Shown in pieces: positions 1-5,295 of a DNA stretch of 5,295 nt. Where the stretch lies: positions 544-5,838 of the forward strand of contig DEZY01000052.1 in assembly GCA_002365735.1 (NCBI GenBank), read 5' to 3'. The translations under genes were made by a program, and so were the position numbers. This DNA comes from Actinobacteria bacterium UBA3120 (GTDB lineage Bacteria > Actinomycetota > Actinomycetes > S36-B12). The notes under the pieces were generated by a model. The model had not been told where the DNA came from. It ran no database searches and saw nothing but the letters and a program-made list of their open reading frames with translations. Position 1 is the first letter of the stretch, and each line of letters opens with the position of its first letter.

Positions 1-754
1 TCGGGGTACATGGCTCAATAGTGGCATGAACAACGTCCGCGGCCACGAGAATCTCGGATTCTTGACCAGGCCGAGCGATAACTAGATGCCCTTCAGGATC
101 AATCCCAACACCGACCGCACTAAACGAAGGTTCACCGGGCCGAGACACGTTCAGTTGCGCGCCGACACTCGAACACAGCGCCGCGTACCGATCTGAAATT
201 GACTCGCGGCTCCAATTCGAATCCCGCCAGCCTTCCACCAACTCATGCAACGCGCCAAATACCGTTGTCAGGACTTGAGCAACCTGCGGGACCGGTGTAA
301 CCAAGTCGGAGAGGGAAACCGAGTTCGGAAAGTGTGCTGCACCAACGTTGATTCCGATACCCACAATCCACTGACCGGGAACACCTGCCGACTCGATCAG
401 GATCCCACCGAGTTTTGCACCGCCAGCCGTAATGTCGTTGGGCCACTTGAGTTCAACGCTTGCTCCCAGTTCCGTGCAGGCGTCGAGGACGGCAAGTCCG
501 GTAGCCAGTGGTAACCAGCTGAGCGAATCACAACCGTGGAGATCAACCAGTATTGAGCACCACAATCCGCTGCCGGATTCACTTTGCCAAGAACGATCAA
601 GTCTGCCACGACCGGCCGTCTGTTCCGCCGAGAGAACCACCGTCCACGGGGGCACGGTTCCTCCGTCGCAGAATCGGGTCAGTTCGCTGTTGGTTGATTC
701 GACGGTGTCAAGAACGATCACCTGCGGGCACGACCGGATTGACAATTCATTCAT
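1..754 (-). CDS. birA: Biotin--[acetyl-CoA-carboxylase] ligase BirA, 3' end cut off by the window edge
   Basis: Biotin protein ligase: it activates biotin with ATP to biotinyl-5'-AMP and transfers it to the lysine of a biotin carrier domain in the cytoplasm. The minus strand is open from ATG at 754-752 to base 1 (251 codons plus one base, no stop). Visible motifs are ESTN (residues 19-22), [13 protein letters not shown] (44-56, the biotinyl-AMP loop), KWPND (103-107), KLGGIL (114-119) with the catalytic-type Lys114, and GIGINVG (132-138). A C-terminal SH3-like domain follows from about residue 195. There is no N-terminal helix-turn-helix, so this is a monofunctional class I ligase rather than an E. 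coli-type repressor. Relatives are about 260-290 residues, so probably only the last few residues lie outside the window. GTG at 778-776 is an in-frame alternative start, but homology begins near [10 protein letters not shown], and a -10-like element lies just before the ATG. Its obvious substrate, the BCCP domain of the alpha subunit, is encoded in the divergent operon. Confidence 0.93.
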   Translation of the reverse strand, partial: MNELSIRSCPQVIVLDTVESTNSELTRFCDGGTVPPWTVVLSAEQTAGRGRLDRSWQSESGSGLWCSILVDLHGCDSLSWLPLATGLAVLDACTELGASVELKWPNDITAGGAKLGGILIESAGVPGQWIVGIGINVGAAHFPNSVSLSDLVTPVPQVAQVLTTVFGALHELVEGWRDSNWSRESISDRYAALCSSVGAQLNVSRPGEPSFSAVGVGIDPEGHLVIARPGQESEILVAADVVHATIEPCTP

Positions 755-765
755 GCCGATAAGGT
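739..765 (+). promoter_or_regulatory. Candidate promoter for the pccB-accE-maf-accA operon
   Basis: A perfect TTGACA -35 hexamer lies at 739-744 and a TANNNT-type -10, TAAGGT, at 760-765, separated by 15 bp, which is shorter than the usual 16-18. The predicted start near 772 would give a leader of roughly 50 bases ending in the strong AGGAGG ribosome site. The -35 lies inside the first codons of birA, and the -10 overlaps the opposite-strand birA -10. The short spacer is the main weakness. Confidence 0.35.
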
Positions 766-766
766 A
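761..766 (-). promoter_or_regulatory. Candidate -10 element of a leaderless birA promoter
   Basis: On the minus strand the sequence reads TACCTT, then six bases (ATCGGC), then the birA ATG. TACCTT fits the actinobacterial TANNNT -10 consensus, and the spacing would place the transcription start on the A of the ATG. No Shine-Dalgarno-like purine run precedes this ATG. Together these features suggest a leaderless mRNA, which is common in actinobacteria. I see no good -35 hexamer 16-18 bp upstream. This is an inference from sequence only. Confidence 0.4.
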
Positions 767-811
767 CGCCGAGAGCACATCCAGCCAGCTACACGTACCC
801 CCCACCCACAC

Positions 812-817
812 AGGAGG
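812..817 (+). promoter_or_regulatory. Ribosome binding site of pccB
   Basis: A full AGGAGG lies only three bases before the ATG at 821. The spacing is tighter than the usual 5-9 bases. I see no ATG, GTG or TTG codon in this frame in the 66 bases upstream, and the next ATG lies well inside the conserved region, so this site fixes the start at 821. Confidence 0.75.
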
Positions 818-820
818 ATC

Positions 821-2401
821 ATGAGCGCCGAGAGCACCCCTGACATTCACACCACCGCGGGCAGGGCCGAAGTACTGCGCTCCCGTCGCTCTGAGGCTGC
901 CGGCAAACGCCAAGCCGCAGTGGATAAGCAACACGCAAAAGGCAAAATGACTGCGATGGAGCGGATTGAGGCTTTCCTTGATCCCGATTCATTTCAAGCC
1001 ATTGACGGCCTTACCCGGCACCGTTCGCACAACTTTGGTTTGGAAAAAACCCGGCCTTATGGTGACGGCGTGATCACGGGCTATGGAACGGTTGACGGCC
1101 GGCAAGTCTGCGTGTTCGCCCAAGATTTCACCGTGTTCGGGGGGTCATTAGGTGAAGTATTCGGCGAAAAAATCGTCAAAATAATGGATCTTGCGCTCAA
1201 AACCGGATGTCCCATGATCGGTTTGAATGACTCGGGTGGTGCACGCATCCAAGAAGGCGTTGTGGCACTTGGACTTTACGGTGAAATTTTCACGCGAAAC
1301 GTAATGGCCTCTGGGGTGATCCCCCAGATTTCCTTGATCATGGGTCCGTGCGCCGGAGGCGCCGTGTATTCCCCGGCGATCACTGACTTTATTGTGATGG
1401 TGGATCAAACCTCCCACATGTTCATTACCGGACCCGACGTTATTAAAACCGTGACCGGCGAAGATGTTGCTTTTGAAGAACTCGGAGGCGCGCACACCCA
1501 CAACTCCAAGAGTGGTGTGGCCCACTACATGGCATCCGATGAGCACGACGCCTTGGATTATGTGCGTGCCTTACTTTCTTATCTCCCTAGCAACAACTTG
1601 AGTGAGCCCGTTGTTATTCCCACCAAGGTGTCCCTGGAGTTCACCGACGAGGATTACGCCCTCGACACAATTATTCCTGACTCACCTAATCAGCCCTACG
1701 ACATGCATGACGTACTTGCATCCGTTCTTGACGACGGCGACTTTCTGGAAACCCAGCCACTTTTTGCACCAAATATCTTGTGCGGATTTGGTCGTGTTGA
1801 AGGCCACCCAGTTGGCATCGTCGCTAACCAGCCTATGCAGTTTGCCGGAACGCTCGATATTGAGGCCTCCGAAAAAGCCGCACGTTTTGTCCGCACTTGC
1901 GATGCATTCAATGTTCCCGTAATTACTTTTGTCGATGTCCCTGGATTCTTGCCGGGCACCGATCAGGAGTGGAACGGAATTATTCGCCGCGGTGCAAAAC
2001 TGATTTACGCCTATGCCGAAGCAACTGTTCCTTTGCTTACCGTCATCACCCGCAAGGCGTACGGTGGAGCCTACGACGTCATGGGTTCAAAGCACCTTGG
2101 AGCCGACATCAACTTGGCATGGCCCACCGCGGAAATTGCGGTCATGGGCGCCCAGGGCGCGGTCAACATTTTGTACCGCAAGGAAATTGCCAATGCGGCA
2201 GACCCAGTGGCCGAGCGCGCTGTCCGGATCGCGGAATACACCGAAAAGTTCGCGAATCCTTATGTTGCCGCAGAGCGCGGATACATGGATCGGGTTATTT
2301 TTCCCCACGAAACCCGGCTGCAACTCACCCATGCGCTACGCGCATTGCGCACAAAACGCGCAACGCTTCCTCCCAAGAAGCATGGAAACATTCCCCTATG
2401 A
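821..2401 (+). CDS. pccB: Acyl-CoA (propionyl-CoA type) carboxylase, carboxyltransferase beta subunit
   Basis: Carboxyltransferase subunit of a cytoplasmic acyl-CoA carboxylase: it moves the carboxyl group from carboxybiotin to an acyl-CoA, probably propionyl-CoA to (S)-methylmalonyl-CoA. At 526 residues it has the usual length and two crotonase-like halves (about 25-260 and 270-526). Oxyanion-hole glycine motifs are visible: SGGAR (138-142) and [12 protein letters not shown] (175-186) in the N half, and RKAYGGAYD (411-419) in the C half. Asp419 aligns with Asp422 of Streptomyces coelicolor PccB, the residue known to steer the choice between propionyl- and acetyl-CoA. Near-identical family blocks include [34 protein letters not shown] and the C-terminal [10 protein letters not shown]. 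There is no zinc finger, unlike E. coli AccD. It is the first gene of the operon, and its stop overlaps the accE start. Paralogues with other acyl-CoA preferences exist, so the substrate is inferred. Confidence 0.96.
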   Translation: MSAESTPDIHTTAGRAEVLRSRRSEAAGKRQAAVDKQHAKGKMTAMERIEAFLDPDSFQAIDGLTRHRSHNFGLEKTRPYGDGVITGYGTVDGRQVCVFAQDFTVFGGSLGEVFGEKIVKIMDLALKTGCPMIGLNDSGGARIQEGVVALGLYGEIFTRNVMASGVIPQISLIMGPCAGGAVYSPAITDFIVMVDQTSHMFITGPDVIKTVTGEDVAFEELGGAHTHNSKSGVAHYMASDEHDALDYVRALLSYLPSNNLSEPVVIPTKVSLEFTDEDYALDTIIPDSPNQPYDMHDVLASVLDDGDFLETQPLFAPNILCGFGRVEGHPVGIVANQPMQFAGTLDIEASEKAARFVRTCDAFNVPVITFVDVPGFLPGTDQEWNGIIRRGAKLIYAYAEATVPLLTVITRKAYGGAYDVMGSKHLGADINLAWPTAEIAVMGAQGAVNILYRKEIANAADPVAERAVRIAEYTEKFANPYVAAERGYMDRVIFPHETRLQLTHALRALRTKRATLPPKKHGNIPL

Positions 2402-2604
2402 CCGGGCCGCACCTACAGGTAATTCGCGGGGAGGCGAACCCAGAAGACGTTGCTGCACTCCTCGCCGTATTCGCTGCCGCCCAGGCACAGGCCCACACTG
2501 ACCAACCCACTGCGATCCACGCCTGGAATAACCGCGAACACATGATGGTCAGCTTCCCGACTGCTGGCCCGGGCGCTTGGCGTGCATCCGGCCTTGCCCA
2601 ATAG
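2398..2604 (+). CDS. accE: Acyl-CoA carboxylase epsilon subunit
   Basis: A small (68-residue) accessory subunit known from actinobacterial acyl-CoA carboxylases (AccE5, PccE). In studied members it binds the alpha and beta subunits and raises activity; it has no catalytic site of its own. The start is the ATG at 2398, which overlaps the pccB stop as ATGA, so translation is probably coupled; there is no clear separate ribosome site. Residues 6-31 ([19 protein letters not shown] onwards) form the family's N-terminal strand plus helix, where RG and the acidic/Ala-rich helix are typical. After a variable middle comes the hallmark C-terminal [10 protein letters not shown] (57-66). Sequence conservation in this family is low, so the call rests on size, the C-terminal motif and position directly after pccB, which agree with each other. 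The next gene, maf, begins 7 bases after the stop. Confidence 0.9.
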   Translation: MTGPHLQVIRGEANPEDVAALLAVFAAAQAQAHTDQPTAIHAWNNREHMMVSFPTAGPGAWRASGLAQ

Positions 2605-2606
2605 GG
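2603..2606 (+). promoter_or_regulatory. Ribosome binding site of maf, overlapping the accE stop codon
   Basis: AGGG overlaps the TAG stop of accE and sits five bases before the ATG at 2612. It supports this ATG over the in-frame ATG at 2582, which lies inside accE and would add ten residues before the conserved LILASASP start of the family. The overlap suggests that ribosomes finishing accE reinitiate on maf. Confidence 0.5.
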
Positions 2607-2611
2607 CATCA

Positions 2612-3247
2612 ATGAAACTTATTTTGGCGTCGGCTTCCCCAGCTCGGCTGGCGACACTGAACAATGCCGGTCTCAGCCCGATCGTACGGGTGAGCCACGT
2701 GGACGAAGAAGCAATCGAACAAAATCTGCCAAATGCGACCCCGAAAGAGCTAGCCCAGGCCCTGGCCCAGGCAAAGTGTGAAAAAGTAACCCAAGAACTT
2801 GCCGACTCACATGAACTCTCACCCGGCACTATCGTGATTGGTTGCGATTCGGTGTTCGAACTCAATGGCAAGCCCTACGGCAAGCCACAAGACGCCCAAG
2901 TCGCAAAGGCCCGCTGGCGGGAAATGATGAACAACACGGGCACCCTGCACACCGGCCATTTCATCACCTACGCAGACGCAGAAGGCGAATTGCATTCGGT
3001 ACATGGAACCGCCAGCACTGACGTCCACCTGGGTGCTCTCACTGACGAGGAGATGGACGCGTATTTGGATACAGGTGAACCCTTCGCCGTCGCCGGTGGT
3101 TTCACCTTGGACGGACTCGGTGGGGCTTTTGTTCAAGGAGTGACCGGGGATCCTTCTAATGTGGTCGGAATCTCGCTTCCCACCGTGCGTGAACTTCTGA
3201 GTCAATTGGGGATCACGTGGATGCAACTATGGAATAACGCCCGATAG
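2612..3247 (+). CDS. maf: Maf family nucleoside triphosphate pyrophosphatase
   Basis: A 211-residue cytoplasmic enzyme of the Maf/HAM1 fold. Studied members hydrolyse non-canonical or pyrimidine nucleoside triphosphates to the monophosphate plus pyrophosphate, and Maf proteins are also linked to septum control in Bacillus. Motifs seen are [11 protein letters not shown] (residues 3-13), the actinobacterial form of the SPRR motif with one arginine (Arg12); GCDSVFE (77-83) with the probable catalytic/metal Asp79; GKP (90-92); [18 protein letters not shown] (154-171); and [12 protein letters not shown] (179-190). The length is normal and the reading frame intact. The start at 2612 is chosen because the family begins almost directly with this motif and an AGGG precedes it. 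It lies 7 bp after accE and 31 bp before accA, hence almost certainly co-transcribed with the carboxylase. The same neighbours occur in Streptomyces, Corynebacterium and Mycobacterium. The exact nucleotide substrate cannot be read from the sequence. Confidence 0.93.
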   Translation: MKLILASASPARLATLNNAGLSPIVRVSHVDEEAIEQNLPNATPKELAQALAQAKCEKVTQELADSHELSPGTIVIGCDSVFELNGKPYGKPQDAQVAKARWREMMNNTGTLHTGHFITYADAEGELHSVHGTASTDVHLGALTDEEMDAYLDTGEPFAVAGGFTLDGLGGAFVQGVTGDPSNVVGISLPTVRELLSQLGITWMQLWNNAR

Positions 3248-3265
3248 GATCAGTCGGGACAATCG

Positions 3266-3270
3266 AAGGG
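3266..3270 (+). promoter_or_regulatory. Ribosome binding site of accA, supporting a GTG start
   Basis: AAGGG (within GAAGGGA) lies eight bases before the GTG at 3279. The GTG begins directly with the conserved [12 protein letters not shown] of biotin carboxylases, so both spacing and homology select it. There is no in-frame ATG nearby. Confidence 0.75.
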
Positions 3271-3278
3271 AAACATCT

Positions 3279-5033
3279 GTGAAAAAAGTCTTGATCGCCA
3301 ACCGCGGCGAAATCGCGGTTCGAGTGATTCGTGCCTGCAAGGACGAGGGAATAGAGTCCGTTGCGGTCTACGCCGATCCTGACCGCGACGCCCTGCACGT
3401 ACGCCTGGCGGATCACGCTTTTTCCCTCGGTGGATCAACTGCAGCAGAGTCCTATCTTGACATTACCAAGATCATCGGTGCGGCCAAAGAGTCCGGCGCC
3501 GATTCTGTTCACCCCGGGTATGGCTTCCTTTCTGAAAATGCCGACTTCGCCCAAGCTGTGATTGATGCCGGACTAATTTGGATCGGTCCTCCACCCGCGG
3601 CAATTCGCTCACTCGGTGACAAGGTCAGTGCCCGCCATATTGCCCAACGCGCCGGAGCCCCTCAGGTGCCAGGAACACCTGATCCGGTGAAAGACGCCAC
3701 CGAAGTTACTGCGTTTGCTCAAGAGCATGGCCTCCCCGTTGCGATCAAAGCGGCATTCGGTGGCGGCGGTCGCGGACTCAAAGTGGCCCGCACCCTCGAG
3801 GAAATTCCCGAACTCTATGAATCAGCGGTCCGCGAGGCAGTTGCAGCTTTTGGTCGCGGCGAGTGCTTTGTTGAACGCTATCTCGAGAATCCTCGCCACG
3901 TGGAAACCCAAGTACTCGCAGACCAGGCCGGCAATGTGGTGGTTGTGTCAACGCGTGACTGCTCGCTGCAGCGACGCCACCAAAAATTAGTTGAAGAAGC
4001 ACCCGCACCTTTTCTCACCGAAAAACAGCGGGAAGCTCTGTACGCTTCGTCAAAAGCCATTATCAAAGAAGCCGGCTACTACAACGCCGGAACGTGCGAG
4101 TTCTTGATCGGCACCGATGGCACTATCTCATTCCTTGAAGTAAACACTCGCCTACAGGTGGAGCACCCGGTCAGCGAAGAAGTAAGTGGGATCGACCTAG
4201 TGCGCGAACAGTTGCGCATTGCCCAGGGCGGCACAATCGACTACCCGGATCCCGAGCTGCGCGGCCACAGCATCGAATTTCGAATTAATGGGGAAGACCC
4301 CGGTCGCGGTTTCCTTCCCGGCCCAGGAAAACTCGCCCTGTGGCAGCTTCCCAGCGGCCCTGGCGTACGCGTTGACACCGGTTTTGACACCGGTGACGTA
4401 ATTGGCGGCAACTTCGATTCACTCTTGGCCAAGTTGATTGTCACTGGCAAAGACCGCCAGGAAGCATTGCAACGCTCTCGCCGTGCTCTCGCTGAGTTCA
4501 ATGTGGATGGAATCGCAACCGCGCTCACCTTTCACCGGGTCGTAGTCAACGATCCCGCTTTTGCACCAGCGGATCCGCAAACCCCTTTCACGGTCCACAC
4601 CCGCTGGATTGAAACCGAATTCAAGAACGAGATCCCTGCCTACTCGGGTGACTCCCATGAAATCGACGAAAGCTCCGCCAGGCAATCTGTTGTCGTTGAG
4701 GTCAATGGCAAACGCCTTGAAGTCACCCTGCCCCACGGCTTCGGCGCCCAATCCAGTGAACCCACTCCCACTGCAAAGAAACGTGAGCGCAAGAAAGCCT
4801 CTGCAAATGCGTCCGGTGATGCACTCACTGCACCCATGCAAGGCACGATCGTGAAAATTGATGTCGCTGAAGGTCAAGAAGTGGCGGCGGGAGACTTGAT
4901 TGTGGTTTTGGAAGCGATGAAGATGGAGCAACCACTCACAGCCCATAAATCCGGAAAAATCACAGCGCTCAACGCTGAGGTGGGAACAACCGTTCCGGCC
5001 GGCACGGTGTTGTGCGAGATCACTTCCTCTTAA
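3279..5033 (+). CDS. accA: Acyl-CoA carboxylase alpha subunit: biotin carboxylase fused to biotin carboxyl carrier domain
   Basis: The biotinylated alpha subunit: using ATP and bicarbonate it carboxylates its own biotin, which then swings to the PccB-type carboxyltransferase. At 584 residues it has the usual length for actinobacterial AccA/BccA/AccA3 proteins. Order of domains: biotin carboxylase N domain (about 1-112, [17 protein letters not shown] at the start); ATP-grasp (about 115-320) with Lys115, Lys157, the glycine-rich loop FGGGGRG (160-166), HQK with Lys236, Glu274, and [11 protein letters not shown] (287-297) containing Glu287 and Arg291; biotin carboxylase C domain (about 328-440) with Arg335 in EFRINGED; a charged, proline/alanine-rich linker (about 485-512, with a KKRERKK cluster); and the biotinyl domain (about 514-584) with EAMKM at 545-549. 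Lys548 (codon 4920-4922) is the biotin acceptor for the divergently encoded BirA. All catalytic positions I can check are present. In this organism the subunit may also serve other beta subunits. accA3 or bccA are equally used names. Confidence 0.96.
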   Translation: MKKVLIANRGEIAVRVIRACKDEGIESVAVYADPDRDALHVRLADHAFSLGGSTAAESYLDITKIIGAAKESGADSVHPGYGFLSENADFAQAVIDAGLIWIGPPPAAIRSLGDKVSARHIAQRAGAPQVPGTPDPVKDATEVTAFAQEHGLPVAIKAAFGGGGRGLKVARTLEEIPELYESAVREAVAAFGRGECFVERYLENPRHVETQVLADQAGNVVVVSTRDCSLQRRHQKLVEEAPAPFLTEKQREALYASSKAIIKEAGYYNAGTCEFLIGTDGTISFLEVNTRLQVEHPVSEEVSGIDLVREQLRIAQGGTIDYPDPELRGHSIEFRINGEDPGRGFLPGPGKLALWQLPSGPGVRVDTGFDTGDVIGGNFDSLLAKLIVTGKDRQEALQRSRRALAEFNVDGIATALTFHRVVVNDPAFAPADPQTPFTVHTRWIETEFKNEIPAYSGDSHEIDESSARQSVVVEVNGKRLEVTLPHGFGAQSSEPTPTAKKRERKKASANASGDALTAPMQGTIVKIDVAEGQEVAAGDLIVVLEAMKMEQPLTAHKSGKITALNAEVGTTVPAGTVLCEITSS

Positions 5034-5035
5034 CG

Positions 5036-5295
5036 GCGGGTTGCCCAACAGTTTCGCATCATCACCGTGCGAGAAGTGGTGACGTGTATCTACTCCCACT
5101 GGCCACCAATGCTCGCGCGAAAATGCAGGAACAAAACGACGGTTTTATCAAGATTTTTTGCCGTAAAACCTCACGCATTGTCGCCGGCGCCGTTGTCGTT
5201 TCCCCGCACGCCAGCGAGCTGATTCACCCACTCACTCTGGCAATTCAGAAGCGCCTCACCGTCGACGAGTTGGCATCGACTTTCACAGTTTTCCC
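5036..5295 (+). pseudogene. Remnant of an LpdA-like NAD(P)H-quinone dehydrogenase (C-terminal dimerisation domain only), continuing past the window
   Basis: From about 5072 one plus-strand frame reads RSGDVYLLPLATNARAKM, then DGFIKIFCR, VVVSPHASELIHPLTLAIQ and LTVDELASTFTVFP to the edge. This is the C-terminal interface domain of flavoprotein pyridine nucleotide-disulfide oxidoreductases, closest from memory to mycobacterial Rv3303c (LpdA) and its Streptomyces counterpart. Full-length relatives are about 470 residues; the FAD domain (GGGPGGYEAA-type motif) and NAD domain are absent, because accA ends at 5033. Bases 5038-5052 read GLPNS in the next frame over, matching the VGVPQS position of Rv3303c. 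The distance from there to the LPL motif is 52 bases, one more than the 17 codons expected, and the first frame hits TGA at 5080-5082. I therefore read this as a 5'-deleted, frameshifted fragment. No start codon with a convincing ribosome site is seen (GTG at 5084 is the best). A chimeric assembly joint is the main alternative. Confidence 0.7.

Noticed and set aside
588..720. A 12-bp direct repeat CAAGAACGATCA at 588-599 and 709-720.
   Set aside because: Both copies lie inside birA and encode different residues in different frames. About one such chance 12-mer match is expected in a window of this length, and no other structure accompanies it.
243..824. Open reading frames on both strands in 243-824, such as the 130-codon plus-strand frame 432-824 and the minus-strand frames 243-446 and 397-609.
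   Set aside because: They are in other frames of birA, which is fully supported by motifs over this interval; their translations show no family resemblance.
1897..2604. A long plus-strand frame of 235 codons overlapping the end of pccB.
   Set aside because: Only its last 68 codons, from ATG 2398, are real (accE). The upstream part is an out-of-frame shadow of pccB.
3222..3250. Possible internal promoter before accA, with TAGGAT at 3245-3250 as the -10.
   Set aside because: The -10 hexamer overlaps the maf stop codon and is fair, but there is no recognisable -35 at 16-18 bp and the gap to accA is only 31 bp. Co-transcription is the simpler reading.
4371..4394. Short tandem repeat TTGACACCGG (4372-4381 and 4384-4393) that also resembles a -35 hexamer.
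   Set aside because: It encodes the conserved VDTGFDTGD stretch of the biotin carboxylase C domain. Repeated Asp-Thr-Gly codons explain it, and no promoter is expected there.
5034..5082. Possible terminator after accA (GTTG-CC-CAAC at 5040-5049 and TCACC...GGTGA at 5062-5082).
   Set aside because: The stems are only 4-5 bp, with no following T run. The sequence is better explained as part of the lpdA remnant.
4419..5099. A 226-codon minus-strand open frame opposite accA.
   Set aside because: It is antisense to the conserved BC/BCCP coding sequence, with no recognisable domain or ribosome site; it arises from the codon bias of accA.

Overview
This window carries a conserved actinobacterial acyl-CoA carboxylase locus. 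The assignment to an actinomycete rests on three things: a biotin carboxylase and biotin carrier fused in one polypeptide, a carboxyltransferase beta subunit whose sequence and C-terminal tail closely resemble Streptomyces PccB and mycobacterial AccD5, and a small epsilon subunit, which is known only from actinobacteria. The base composition looks moderate rather than very GC-rich (many A/T third positions). That suggests a lower-GC actinomycete, but I cannot name a genus. The rhodanese gene that sits between maf and the biotin carboxylase gene in Corynebacterium and Mycobacterium is absent here.

Layout: 1-754 (minus strand) is birA, biotin protein ligase, which runs off the left edge only a few residues short of its expected end. 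A 66-bp divergent intergenic region (755-820) holds the candidate promoters for both directions. On the plus strand follow a pccB/accD5-type carboxyltransferase beta subunit (821-2401), a 68-residue epsilon subunit accE overlapping it by an ATGA junction (2398-2604), a Maf-family nucleotide pyrophosphatase (2612-3247) and a 584-residue biotin carboxylase/BCCP alpha subunit starting at GTG (3279-5033). Gaps between these genes run from a 4-bp overlap to 31 bp, so they look like one operon. The last 260 bp (about 5036-5295) encode the C-terminal dimerisation domain of an LpdA/SthA-like NAD(P)H-quinone dehydrogenase. Its FAD- and NAD-binding domains are missing, and its start region appears frameshifted.

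How the genes work together: BirA attaches biotin to Lys548 of the alpha subunit. The alpha subunit carboxylates that biotin using ATP and bicarbonate. The PccB-type beta subunit, stabilised by AccE, transfers the carboxyl group to an acyl-CoA, probably propionyl-CoA, giving methylmalonyl-CoA. Maf is a housekeeping nucleotide pyrophosphatase that co-occurs with this cluster in actinobacteria for reasons that are not obvious.

I see no new multi-gene system. The points worth a second look are the abrupt, apparently broken lpdA remnant touching the accA stop codon, and the compact divergent promoter in which the -10 elements of the two directions overlap and birA appears to be leaderless.
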